From: Microbacterium suaedae
Lineage (GTDB): Bacteria > Actinomycetota > Actinomycetes > Actinomycetales > Microbacteriaceae
NCBI RefSeq assembly: GCF_003254645.1
Contig: NZ_PNFD01000006.1
Coordinates: 34,968-98,967, forward strand
DNA: 64,000 bases
Direction: 5' to 3'
Position numbers and translations under genes: made by a program. Below are positions 1 through 7,520 of this stretch, one piece after another (position 1 is the first letter of the stretch; every line of letters starts with the position of its first letter). Below the pieces are notes generated by a model. It saw only the letters and a program-made list of their open reading frames with translations, searched no databases and was not told the DNA's origin.

Positions 1-254
1 ACATCCTCAAGAGTTGCGGAGGCGTCGAGGCGCTGCATCGTATCCGTGAGTGCGCGGGCGATCTGAACGTTGAAGTCGTGCTGTCGCTGGGCCTGGCGAG
101 CTTCCAGGGCGTATGCGAGCGACTCCGATGCGAGCGGCCCGACGGCAGGGATTAGCGACAGAGCTGCGCGCCCAGCGAATGCGATCGCGTCCTCTGCGGG
201 CTCATGTGGAGGGACGAGGCCTTCGAGATCATTCACACGCTTATCTTGCCTCAC
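1..254 (-). CDS. Unrecognised protein, N-terminal fragment (runs off the window)
   Basis: An open frame on the minus strand enters from the left edge, so only about 84 N-terminal residues are visible. It reads as a plausible soluble, charged protein with a hydrophobic stretch (ALSLIPAVGPLASESL, about residues 33-48) followed by a charged helix (EARQAQRQHDFNVQIARAL). I do not recognise the family. The GTG at 254 is the assumed start. A second in-frame GTG at 236 is also possible and the frame stays open to an ATG at 338; none has a convincing ribosome site, so the start is uncertain. Confidence 0.5.
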   Translation of the reverse strand, partial: MRQDKRVNDLEGLVPPHEPAEDAIAFAGRAALSLIPAVGPLASESLAYALEARQAQRQHDFNVQIARALTDTMQRLDASATLED

Positions 255-958
255 GACATCCGTGCGCGTTCGGCATGTGTGACCGGTAGCCGGTGGCTGA
301 ACGTGCGTGGAATCGCGTCGTGAGCCCTGGGCTGTCATTGCGCGGACAGGACGAGTCGTGCGTGGCGTCTAGTGCGCGTCTGCACCGCCAGCTGCTTTGC
401 GCGATAGCGGCTCCCTATGCGCACGACCACCGATGCTTCGTCGGGTCGAGGCTTCCAAACGCGCCGAGCCGTTCGTCAACCTCCTGAATCCGAACGACAC
501 CACGCAGCTGGACATCGTGGGCGCTGGCCACCGATCAGCGATCCGCCAGTCCATCCGGATCCCGTGCGAGCCCGTCAATTGTTCTTGGCGTGAGTCTGGC
601 CTGACCCATCAGGAACCCACCTTAATCACCCGCCACGACCCGCCACCAACCGGCTACACTCGTACCAAGCGAACCGCCCGGTTCCCTGTGAACACAAGGG
701 GATCCGCGAGTTCCCGAGACGATCGGCGAAGACCGGAAATCGACCGGATCCTCCAAGGGGTCGCAGGCTCAAATCCCGTCAGGCCAGTCGCTCAGCGAGC
801 CACCTCCAGCTGCCACACCACGGCGGTTGAACGACCACGCGGATCCCTCCCCGTCCGTGTCAGGGCGCTTGACCGTGCTACTCGATACATCGCCGCCGAT
901 TGCGTACCGTCCCCGGATCCGAGATCCCCGTCGCGTCCGGCGCCCCGGACCTCCGTGG
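255..958. other. Long intergenic region without a supported gene
   Basis: About 700 bp between the partial gene at the left edge and the end of the heme oxygenase gene. Several frames are open through part of it, but their translations are Arg/Ser/Pro-rich, lack ribosome sites and look like high-GC noise. The one recognisable element is a tRNA T-arm-like fragment near 755-781. Nothing else was seen. Confidence 0.5.
755..781 (+). other. tRNA 3'-end-like fragment (possible attachment-site remnant)
   Basis: The stretch contains GTCGCAGGCTCAAATCCCGTC, which resembles the variable loop plus T arm of an actinobacterial tRNA, closest by eye to tRNA-Pro. The T stem has one A:C mismatch and the following bases cannot form an acceptor stem with anything about 70-90 bases upstream. 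It is therefore not an intact tRNA. A relic of a tRNA, or the displaced 3' end left by an integrative element, would both fit. Chance similarity cannot be excluded. Confidence 0.3.
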
Positions 959-1627
959 TCAGCCGACAACCACACCGCCCGGGCTGTGTGCTTCGGCGAG
1001 CTGCTCAAATACTTCGGTGTTGAACCGATAGGCGCACAGGACCTCCGCGATGACGCGCTCACGTTCGTCCTCAGCCCAGGGCGCGTCGTCCAGCTGCTCG
1101 CGGTAGGCGTTCTTGAACTCGGTCGGGTCGGCGACATCGTCGAAGACATAGAAGCGGGCGCCGTTGGTGTCGAATCCGAATTGGCGCTTGATCACTCTGC
1201 CGATGTGGAGGCCGCCGGAGAGGTCGCCGAGGTAGCGCGTGTAGTGGTGCGCGACGAACCCGCCCGGCCACGTTTCCGCAACCTGCTCGATCCGCGTCGC
1301 GTAGCGTGCCGTCGCGTCGAGGGCGGTGATCCGGTCGCGCCAATCGGGTCCGAGCAGGAACTCCAGATCGGCTTCGATGGCGGGCAGGCGGGTGAGGCGG
1401 TTCGTGATGAATCGCGCCGCGATGGGATCCTCGCGCATCCGGTCCGCGCCGGACTCGAGGGCGGCGTAGATGAAGAAGTGCTGGGCGACGAGCGCGATGT
1501 AGTCGTCGCGCGAGCGCTCACCGCGCAGCAGAGACGACATGAACCCGGCGCCCTCGCTGGAGGAGTGCGCGTCCTTCGTGCGCTCGCGGATCAGGGCCGA
1601 GAGGGGGAGGGGAGTCGTGTCTGTCAT
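959..1627 (-). CDS. hmuO: Heme oxygenase (biliverdin-producing)
   Basis: 222 residues, the usual size of HmuO/HO-1-type enzymes. It opens heme with O2 to biliverdin, CO and free iron in the cytoplasm, releasing iron from imported heme. The proximal histidine is His21 in RTKDAHSSSEG, and the distal helix carries the family motif GDLSGG (in YLGDLSGGLHIGR) with the catalytic Asp. The ATG at 1627 fits the family N-terminus. It lies 59 bp downstream of the DUF2470 gene on the same strand, and the pair faces the HtaA/HmuTUV genes across an iron box, so it should be expressed under iron limitation. Confidence 0.93.
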   Translation of the reverse strand: MTDTTPLPLSALIRERTKDAHSSSEGAGFMSSLLRGERSRDDYIALVAQHFFIYAALESGADRMREDPIAARFITNRLTRLPAIEADLEFLLGPDWRDRITALDATARYATRIEQVAETWPGGFVAHHYTRYLGDLSGGLHIGRVIKRQFGFDTNGARFYVFDDVADPTEFKNAYREQLDDAPWAEDERERVIAEVLCAYRFNTEVFEQLAEAHSPGGVVVG

Positions 1628-1686
1628 GGTGTGGGTCTGTCGTCCTCACCGCCGCACGCAGGTGCGGCGTTCTACGGCTGATGTGG

Positions 1687-1992
1687 TCAGTGCGGCCTGG
1701 GCGTGACGTCGAGTTTCACGCAGGCGGCGTCGTACAGGGCGACGACTTCGCGGCGGACGGACGGCCGATCCGTGATCGAACCGCCAGGCCACGACACACG
1801 GGCCGTCGTCGTCGACCCGTCGCTGGCGACGATGCTCCATTCGCCCCCGTCGCCATCGAAGCCGGTCATCGTCGCACTCGCGGCGGATGAATCGACGAAC
1901 GCTCGAACGATCAGGGCATTGTCGTCTCGATGGTCGTCGTTCATATGCCGGAGCACGGCATCGACGACGTCCGCAGGGAACTGATGTGTCAT
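1687..1992 (-). CDS. DUF2470 (HugZ C-terminal-like) heme-utilisation protein
   Basis: 101 residues forming a single DUF2470 domain, the domain found at the C-terminus of HugZ-type heme-utilisation proteins. The characteristic N-terminal motif HMNDDHRDDN is at about residues 16-25. Stand-alone copies often neighbour heme genes in Actinobacteria, and here it is the first gene of a two-gene unit with heme oxygenase. A role in heme handling or binding is inferred; no enzymatic activity is claimed. The ATG at 1992 lies about 43 bp from the iron box at 2035-2053, so iron control through a DtxR/IdeR repressor is likely. Confidence 0.85.
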   Translation of the reverse strand: MTHQFPADVVDAVLRHMNDDHRDDNALIVRAFVDSSAASATMTGFDGDGGEWSIVASDGSTTTARVSWPGGSITDRPSVRREVVALYDAACVKLDVTPRPH

Positions 1993-2034
1993 GGCCTGGC
2001 ACCTCTTTTTCGTTCTCCGACACAGTCGCGCCAG

Positions 2035-2053
2035 ATAGGTTAGCCAAACCTTA
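2035..2053. promoter_or_regulatory. DtxR/IdeR iron box
   Basis: ATAGGTTAGCCAAACCTTA matches the DtxR/IdeR consensus TTAGGTTAGCCTAACCTAA at 16 of 19 positions, including both core halves. It sits 43 bp upstream of the DUF2470-heme oxygenase unit. Iron-bound repressor bound here would silence heme use when iron is plentiful. Confidence 0.85.
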
Positions 2054-2137
2054 CTCGATCTGATCGGCGCGTGAGTGTCGAGGTTGCAGTGCCCCGAGAA
2101 GAGGGTTGCGGGTGATCCAGGGGTCGCTTAGGGTGAC

Positions 2138-2156
2138 CTTAGTTAGGTTCACCTGA
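2138..2156. promoter_or_regulatory. Second, weaker iron box
   Basis: Read on the minus strand the site is TCAGGTGAACCTAACTAAG, 13 of 19 matches to the DtxR/IdeR consensus. It lies about 218 bp before the first surface-protein gene and could serve the plus-strand operon. An overlapping imperfect copy (TTAGGGTGACCTTAG) starts at 2128, so two repressor dimers may bind side by side. Confidence 0.6.
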
Positions 2157-2200
2157 GTAGCGATTCGCCCACGGGCGCATCGGGGCTCGGAAGCAGAACT

Positions 2201-2292
2201 GCCTGAGGCCGGGTATCGGCCGAACCGAGTTGGCGGAGCGAGCGCCCTCCCTACCAAGAAGCAGCGCCCGCTCCCAGCCGCCGGCCTCAGGC
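2201..2292 (+). promoter_or_regulatory. Structured leader candidate: 12-bp inverted repeat with nested stem
   Basis: GCCTGAGGCCGG (2201-2212) is exactly complementary to CCGGCCTCAGGC (2281-2292), enclosing 68 bases. Inside, GGAGCG (2235-2240) pairs with CGCTCC (2269-2274) and GGC/GCC extends that stem past a bulge. A short hairpin, CGCGCC/GGCGCG, follows near 2297-2312. It lies in the presumed 5' leader between the iron box and the surface-protein start. An RNA regulator, a terminator-like brake or the ends of a small repeat element are all possible. It matches no riboswitch I know. Confidence 0.45.
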
Positions 2293-2373
2293 TGACACGC
2301 GCCAGTGGCGCGCCTGAAAACAGCGGGGCCGCGCGGCCACGCTGATTCTACCTTTCGGAGGAAACGGAATCGC

Positions 2374-3993
2374 ATGGCAGAGACAGCATCGATCACACCG
2401 CCGTCCGTGCGCGGCGCACAGCGCAGGAGGCGAGCGGTCGGCCTGCTGGCCACCGCTACATTGGCGCTCGGAGGGGCGATCCTCGCCCCGATGGCCGCGC
2501 ACGCGGCCACGCAGCCAGAATTCACGGCCGACGTGACCGAGATCGCGAACGAGCGGATCGATATCGCGATCGAAGGTGACGGCTACGGCGACGTCCAGGC
2601 GCTGCCGGGGCAGACCGAGCCGCACGTGTACTTCACTCTGACGGAGAAGGGATCGGATCTGTCGGAGGTGGGTCAGGCGGACACCGCGATCTCCGCGGAG
2701 GTCGCGCCTGACGGCACGGTCAGCGATGTCCTCTCGGTCCCGGGAGCCGAGCTGGAGGAGGGCACGGCGTACGAGGTGATCTCGTGGCCGTCCCGCTCGT
2801 TCCCGACGGAGGCAAACCTCTATGCCCGTGCAGACGTCACGATCGACTGGACGGCACTCTTCCCCGCGGAAGCGCAGCCGCAGCCGGCGCAGCCGAGTTT
2901 CACGGCGGATGTAACGGAGGCCCCGAACGAGGGGATCGACATCGCGATCGAAGGCGCGGGATACGACGACGTGCAGGTGCTGCCGGGGCAGACCGAGCCG
3001 CACGCGTACTTCACGGTGGTGGAGAAGGGCTCTGAACTCTCGGACGTGAGCCAGACGGACACGGCGATCTCGGCATCGATCGAGGCTGACGGAACGCTCA
3101 GCGATGTTCTGTCGGTTCCGGCTGACGAACTGGTGGAGGGCGCCTCGTATGAGGTGATCTCGTGGCCGTCGCGATCCAATCCGAGCGAAGAGAACCTGTA
3201 CGCCCGGACCGACATCACTATCGACTGGGCTGCTCTCTTCCCCGGCGCGGAGATCCCGGGTGGGGAGATCCCCGGTGAGGAGACCCCGGGGGAGGAAACT
3301 CCCGGAAACGAGACCCCGGGCGAGGAGATCCCCGGTGGGGAAGAGCCCGGTGAGGAGACTCCCGGCGAGGAGACTCCGGGGGAGGAGACTCCCGGAAACG
3401 AGACCCCGGGCGAGGAGATCCCCGGTGGGGAAGAGCCCGGTGAGGAGACTCCGGGGGAGGAAACTCCCGGCGAGGAGACCCCCAGCAACGAGACCCCCGT
3501 CACCGTCACGATCACCGGCGCCGACGGCGAGGCCGTCTCGTCTGTGACGCAGGGCGACGCCATCGAGTTCGCCGCCGGGCCGGTTGCAGCGGGATCGCAG
3601 TTCACCGTGACCGTCGAATCTGATCCTGTCGTGCTGGAGGCCGCGACGGCGGGAGCGGACGGCGTCGCTTCGACGACGTGGACCGTCCCCGACGACTTCG
3701 AAACGGGCGAGCACACGGTCACCTTTGCATCTGCGGACGGCTCAGATTCGTACAGCGCCGCTTTCGAGGTTCGCGCGGACGGAAGCCCGGACGACGATGC
3801 TCAGAATGACGGTGCCGCCGGTGGCGTCGCCACCCCGAGCGCGGCGACGAATGGCGGCGGAGGGAGCGGATCCCTTGCCGCGACCGGCACGGACGCCACC
3901 AACGTCCTTGTGGGGATCGCGGGTGTTCTGACGCTGCTGGGAGCCGCCGTCCTGGTGGCGAGCCGCCGCGCGAGCGCCGGCAGCGTTCGCTGA
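2374..3993 (+). CDS. Cell-wall-anchored surface protein with two copies of a heme-island domain
   Basis: 539 residues. A signal peptide ends near AHA (42-44). Two similar domains of about 115 residues follow (about 50-164 and 175-290). Each contains an ALPGQ/VLPGQ motif, a YEVISWPSRS motif and a final ID-W-ALF strand. Next is a repetitive Pro/Gly/Glu/Thr stalk (about 292-375), then an Ig-like segment, a sorting signal LAATG, a membrane helix and a short Arg-rich tail. LAxTG signals are typical substrates of class E sortases; no sortase lies in the window. The ATG at 2374 is preferred over the in-frame upstream start at 2305 because of the ribosome site and signal peptide. Its place in the heme operon suggests a heme- or hemoprotein-binding surface role (inference). 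Confidence 0.75.
   Translation: MAETASITPPSVRGAQRRRRAVGLLATATLALGGAILAPMAAHAATQPEFTADVTEIANERIDIAIEGDGYGDVQALPGQTEPHVYFTLTEKGSDLSEVGQADTAISAEVAPDGTVSDVLSVPGAELEEGTAYEVISWPSRSFPTEANLYARADVTIDWTALFPAEAQPQPAQPSFTADVTEAPNEGIDIAIEGAGYDDVQVLPGQTEPHAYFTVVEKGSELSDVSQTDTAISASIEADGTLSDVLSVPADELVEGASYEVISWPSRSNPSEENLYARTDITIDWAALFPGAEIPGGEIPGEETPGEETPGNETPGEEIPGGEEPGEETPGEETPGEETPGNETPGEEIPGGEEPGEETPGEETPGEETPSNETPVTVTITGADGEAVSSVTQGDAIEFAAGPVAAGSQFTVTVESDPVVLEAATAGADGVASTTWTVPDDFETGEHTVTFASADGSDSYSAAFEVRADGSPDDDAQNDGAAGGVATPSAATNGGGGSGSLAATGTDATNVLVGIAGVLTLLGAAVLVASRRASAGSVR
3247..3498 (+). repeat. In-gene tandem repeat coding a PGEETP stalk
   Basis: About 250 bp of near-identical short units encode repeats of the type GEETP/GEEIP/GNETP. 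A longer unit of about 25 residues, running from GEETP through GNETP to GGEEP, occurs twice. It spans about residues 292-375 of the surface protein and probably forms a flexible wall-spanning stalk. Copy number is likely to vary between strains by slippage. Confidence 0.9.
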
Positions 3994-4032
3994 CGACAGC
4001 ACCTGCTGCATCGGCTCGCGATCCGATCCGTT

Positions 4033-4058
4033 CTCCGGCGGCGACACCGCCGCCGGAG
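4033..4058. terminator. Strong hairpin between the two surface-protein genes
   Basis: CTCCGGCGGCG and CGCCGCCGGAG form a perfect 11-bp stem with an ACAC loop, 40 bp after the first surface-protein stop. There is no U-tract, as is common in high-GC Actinobacteria. It may end transcription of the first gene or reduce read-through into the HtaA-HmuTUV genes. Confidence 0.65.
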
Positions 4059-4167
4059 GACGGGCCGTGTCGTGCGGCAGCCGACGCGAAGGTCCGCGGC
4101 CGATCCGCGGATCCGCGATGAACGTATGAACGACGACCGACTGAGAACAACCGGGAAGTGATGCACT

Positions 4168-6621
4168 GTGGCGAGATCCGTGTCCGTGCGCGGGGCTGTC
4201 AGCGTGCTGGCCACCGCGGCGTTGGTTTTCGGAGGGATGCTTCTTGCCCCGCTGGCCGCGCACGCGACGACCGCAGCGGATCCCTCGGTCGAGCCGGCGG
4301 AGGTCGCGAACGAGACGACACCTCCCTCATTCACGACGGCGGTGACCGAGATCCCCGATGAACGCATCGAAATCGCGATCGACGGCGCGGGCTTTGGCGA
4401 CGTTCAGGCGCTGCCCGGCCAGGACGGTCCCCATGCATACTTCACGGTGATCGAAAAGGACTCGGATCTGGCGGCCGTGGAAGACACGCAGGCATCGATC
4501 TCTGCGAGCATCGACGACGACGGCAGGATCAGCGACGTTCTGTCGATCCCTGCCGAAGACCTGGAAGCATCCGGCAGCTACGAAGTCATCTCGTGGCCGT
4601 CGCGATCCTTCCCGACGGAGGCGAACCTCTACGCCCGCACCAACATCACCATCGACTGGGCCACACTCTTCCCGGCTGGCGAGCCGGAAAGGGCGGCTGT
4701 CTCCCTCTCCGCGAGCTCCTCCTCTGCGTATATCGGTGAGGAGATCACGCTGAGGGCGAAGATCGCCCCCGACATCGCCGGCATCGTCACGTTCTGGAAC
4801 GGAGAGGATCAGCTCGGCCACTCGGTGCAGACAGTCCACGGCACCGCCGAGATGACGACGAAGAAACTGCCGCTCGGCGAACACAGCATCACCGCCCGTT
4901 TCGTCCCGGAGGCCGAAGACGCTGCGGAGTCCGCCTCCGAGAGCGTGTCGATCACGATCAGCGAACGCTCGGCGGAAGGCAGTCTGCAATGGGGCGTGAA
5001 GAGCAACTTCCGCAGCTACGTGACCGGCGATATCGCGGGCGGCAGGATCACCGTCGCCGGGGGAGCGGAGCAGGCTGACGGCAACGGGGTGCTCACCTTC
5101 CCGCAGGCTTCCTCCGGCAGCACCTGGGACGGCGAGTTGGGAACAGTCCAGTACGCGGGCCAGGTGACATTCTTCGGCCACAGTGGCGCCCTGAACCACA
5201 CCATCGCGAACCCGTCGATCCGGATCACGGGCCCGGAGAGCGCGGAACTGCGGATCGACTACGACGGCAGCACGATCGAATTCGCGAGCATCGATCTCTC
5301 ATCGGCCACGCGACTCGAACTCGATGGCGGAGCGGTGCGCTTCCGCAGCGCGCCCGCGACACTCACGCGCGCGGGTGCGCAGTTCTTCTCCTACCAGGGG
5401 CACGAGTTCTACAGCGCCGGAGAGCCCCTCGACCGGGTGACGTTCACGATCGGGCAGGCCAGCGATACCGGCGTCGCCGACTCTCCGAATACCCAGGATC
5501 ATCGCGCCGACGAAGCCCCGAATCCGCCTCAGGATCCTCCGGTGCCTGCGACGGCGGAGAGCTCGGCGACGGCCGGCTCATTGCGGTGGAGCGTGTCGAG
5601 CGCGTTCGTCGCCTACACCACCTGCGAGGGCAAGGAACGCTTCGGATACAGCCACTGCGCCCAGGGCAGCGTCTCGACCAGCGGCGTCGGCGAGGGGTAT
5701 CTCTTCCCGCAGGCGACCGGGAGCGACTGGGACGACGAGAATCACACGGGAACGATCCGCTACTCGGGGGTGGTGAGCTTCCAGGGATACGGCATGACGA
5801 TGTTCTCCGTGTCGAACCCGGCCATCACCGTCCACAGCCCGGCATCCGCCACGCTGCACACGGGGAACACCGCGAGTTTCGGGGCCTCCTCGTATCCGCT
5901 CGACCTCTCCTCCGCGTCGAAGACCGAGGGGGAGAACGGGGCGGTCACCTGGACGGGCGTCCGTATCGAAGGCTCGCTCACGGGAGGCCCCGGGGTCGGC
6001 AGCTCGAACAGCGTCGGCTTTGACGAGCTGACGTTCACGGTTGGCGCGGCGAGCGCCGAGATGTTCGGCTCGACGTCGGCTGGCGACGAGGACAGGAACT
6101 ACTCGGCTGCGGATACCGCTCCGAGCGTGACGGGGCTGGAAGTCCTCACCTCCGCCGAGCGGATCCACTCGGGCGGCCGCATCCAGGTGCAGGCAACCGG
6201 GTTCGAAGCGGATGACACCGGGGTCCTCGTCGTGCTCTACGGCAACGGTGACGACACGGGGCCGATCGTGCTCGATGAGGATGCGAGCGCCGACGCCGAC
6301 GGTCTCGTGCGCTGGTCCGGCACCCTTCCCGACGACGTCACGGGTGACCACGTCATCACCCTGCAGGGCAGCATCGATGCCGGTGCCGAGATCACGATCC
6401 TCGAGCCGGAAGGATCCCTCTTCGCAGGTACGGCGGATCTTGCTCCGCCCGCAGGCGGGGACGTGACGCCTGTCGCACCGGGGCAGCTGGCTCCGGCGGG
6501 CGGCATGGGGCTGTGGGAGTGGTGGACGATCGCCGCGAGCCTCGTCGCGATCGCCGGATGCACGTCGATCCTCGCGATTCGGCAGCGGCGCGCCGACCGG
6601 CCCGTTGTTGCGGCTGCGTAG
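4168..6621 (+). CDS. htaA: HtaA-type surface heme-binding protein
   Basis: 817 residues. Order: signal peptide (cleavage near AHA-TT), one copy of the 115-residue domain of the previous protein (about 54-170), an Ig-like domain (174-268), a first HtaA domain (about 269-428, beginning GSLQWGVKSNFRSYV), a second HtaA domain (about 470-628, beginning GSLRWSVSSAFVAY), another Ig-like segment (about 652-748), a membrane helix (785-804) and an Arg-rich tail. HtaA domains of corynebacteria bind heme at the surface and pass it to HmuT. The first domain keeps FFGHSG with the likely heme-ligand His; the second has FQGYG instead. No LPxTG signal is present, so it is anchored by its helix. GTG at 4168 follows GGGAAG. 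Confidence 0.85.
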   Translation: MARSVSVRGAVSVLATAALVFGGMLLAPLAAHATTAADPSVEPAEVANETTPPSFTTAVTEIPDERIEIAIDGAGFGDVQALPGQDGPHAYFTVIEKDSDLAAVEDTQASISASIDDDGRISDVLSIPAEDLEASGSYEVISWPSRSFPTEANLYARTNITIDWATLFPAGEPERAAVSLSASSSSAYIGEEITLRAKIAPDIAGIVTFWNGEDQLGHSVQTVHGTAEMTTKKLPLGEHSITARFVPEAEDAAESASESVSITISERSAEGSLQWGVKSNFRSYVTGDIAGGRITVAGGAEQADGNGVLTFPQASSGSTWDGELGTVQYAGQVTFFGHSGALNHTIANPSIRITGPESAELRIDYDGSTIEFASIDLSSATRLELDGGAVRFRSAPATLTRAGAQFFSYQGHEFYSAGEPLDRVTFTIGQASDTGVADSPNTQDHRADEAPNPPQDPPVPATAESSATAGSLRWSVSSAFVAYTTCEGKERFGYSHCAQGSVSTSGVGEGYLFPQATGSDWDDENHTGTIRYSGVVSFQGYGMTMFSVSNPAITVHSPASATLHTGNTASFGASSYPLDLSSASKTEGENGAVTWTGVRIEGSLTGGPGVGSSNSVGFDELTFTVGAASAEMFGSTSAGDEDRNYSAADTAPSVTGLEVLTSAERIHSGGRIQVQATGFEADDTGVLVVLYGNGDDTGPIVLDEDASADADGLVRWSGTLPDDVTGDHVITLQGSIDAGAEITILEPEGSLFAGTADLAPPAGGDVTPVAPGQLAPAGGMGLWEWWTIAASLVAIAGCTSILAIRQRRADRPVVAAA

Positions 6622-6659
6622 CCCCCATGTCCGTCAAACCTCGGAGAGAGAAGGACCCC

Positions 6660-7520
6660 GTGAATCCTCGTTTCCTCATGCGCGCCGGCGCGGTGGCGAC
6701 CGCTCTATCAATCGGTGCCGTGCTCGCGCCGCCCGCCGCGCCCGCAGTCGCGGACGCGGCGACCGGCTGCGAGGTCACCGGCGGCACTCTCGCCTGGGGC
6801 GTGAAAGAGAGCTTCCGAGCGTACATCAGCGGGACGATCGCCAATGGTTCGTGGGAGACCTCGGGCGGCGCCGAGTACGACACGCCGCAGTTCCGCTGGA
6901 GCGGCGCGACGGGGAGTTTCGACCCCGAGACAGGAGTCGGCGCCGCGTCATTCGTCGGGACGGTGCATTTCACCGGCCACGACGGAGTGCTCGACCTCAC
7001 GCTCGCGAACCCGACGATCGAGTTCGACGGGCAGGGCGATGCCGCGCTGCTTCTCGACGCGCGGAGCAACGATATGGAGGGCGAGATCGCCGTCGACGCA
7101 GAGCAGGAATGGGTCGGCGACATCAGCGCCGACCCGGATCTTCCGCCGGGTGGCGGGGAACTGGTCATCGACGATGCGCCGGTCACCCTGACGAACTCTG
7201 GAGCGGGAGCCTTCGCCGGATTCTATGAGGCAGGGGCGGATCTCGATCCGCTCGCGCTCACGCTCGAGCTCGGCGCCTGCGATGCCGCCGCTCCCGCCGC
7301 GTCGGTGGACGACGGCGTGCAGGCAGAGGCTGATCAGCCGCAGGCACAGTCCCTCGCCACCGCGCCGAGTGACGTTCCGTGGTTTCCGATCGGTGTGGGC
7401 GGCGCCGCGCTGCTCATCATCGGTCTCACTGCCGGCCTGCTGATCGGAGGCCGCCTTCCCCGCTCCGGTGTCGCATCGCGCGACGCGAGCGGCGGGGAGC
7501 AGTCGGGAGATGCCCCATGA
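6660..7520 (+). CDS. Membrane-anchored HtaA-domain heme protein (HtaB/HtaC-like)
   Basis: 286 residues: signal peptide (cleavage near ADAATG), one HtaA domain (from GGTLAWGVKESFRAYISG to about residue 200, with FTGHDG holding the probable heme His), a linker, and a C-terminal membrane helix with a short cytoplasmic tail. It is likely the relay between the larger HtaA protein and the HmuT lipoprotein. The start is the GTG at 6660 behind GAGAGAAGGA, which gives a normal signal peptide; an in-frame upstream ATG would add an unlikely Arg-rich extension. It lies 38 bp after the HtaA gene and overlaps hmuT by four bases. Confidence 0.8.
   Translation: MNPRFLMRAGAVATALSIGAVLAPPAAPAVADAATGCEVTGGTLAWGVKESFRAYISGTIANGSWETSGGAEYDTPQFRWSGATGSFDPETGVGAASFVGTVHFTGHDGVLDLTLANPTIEFDGQGDAALLLDARSNDMEGEIAVDAEQEWVGDISADPDLPPGGGELVIDDAPVTLTNSGAGAFAGFYEAGADLDPLALTLELGACDAAAPAASVDDGVQAEADQPQAQSLATAPSDVPWFPIGVGGAALLIIGLTAGLLIGGRLPRSGVASRDASGGEQSGDAP

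Larger units (their letters stand above)
1993..2373. promoter_or_regulatory. Divergent control region of the heme-iron island
   Basis: 381 bp with no gene. It separates the heme oxygenase unit (minus) from the surface-protein/HmuTUV unit (plus). It contains an iron box close to the minus-strand gene, a second weaker iron box nearer the centre and a roughly 215-bp leader before the plus-strand ATG at 2374. The leader holds a 12-bp perfect inverted repeat. A strong ribosome site (CGGAGGA, about 12 bases upstream) sets the 2374 start. Confidence 0.7.

Noticed and set aside
755..781. Complete tRNA gene
   Set aside because: No acceptor or anticodon stem can be built around the T-arm-like sequence.
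397..1023. Plus-strand open frame of 208 codons upstream of heme oxygenase
   Set aside because: No ribosome site, no recognisable domain, atypical composition and it overlaps the heme oxygenase end.
2201..2312. Cobalamin or c-di-AMP riboswitch
   Set aside because: No B12 box or ydaO-type conserved core could be found; only the stems are visible.
3247..3498. Short regularly spaced repeats that could suggest a CRISPR array
   Set aside because: The repeats are in frame, encode a PGEETP stalk, and have no unique spacers or cas genes.
2287..3714. Antisense frame through the first surface protein with repetitive Leu/Arg units
   Set aside because: Mirror of the stalk repeats; no start signal or domain.
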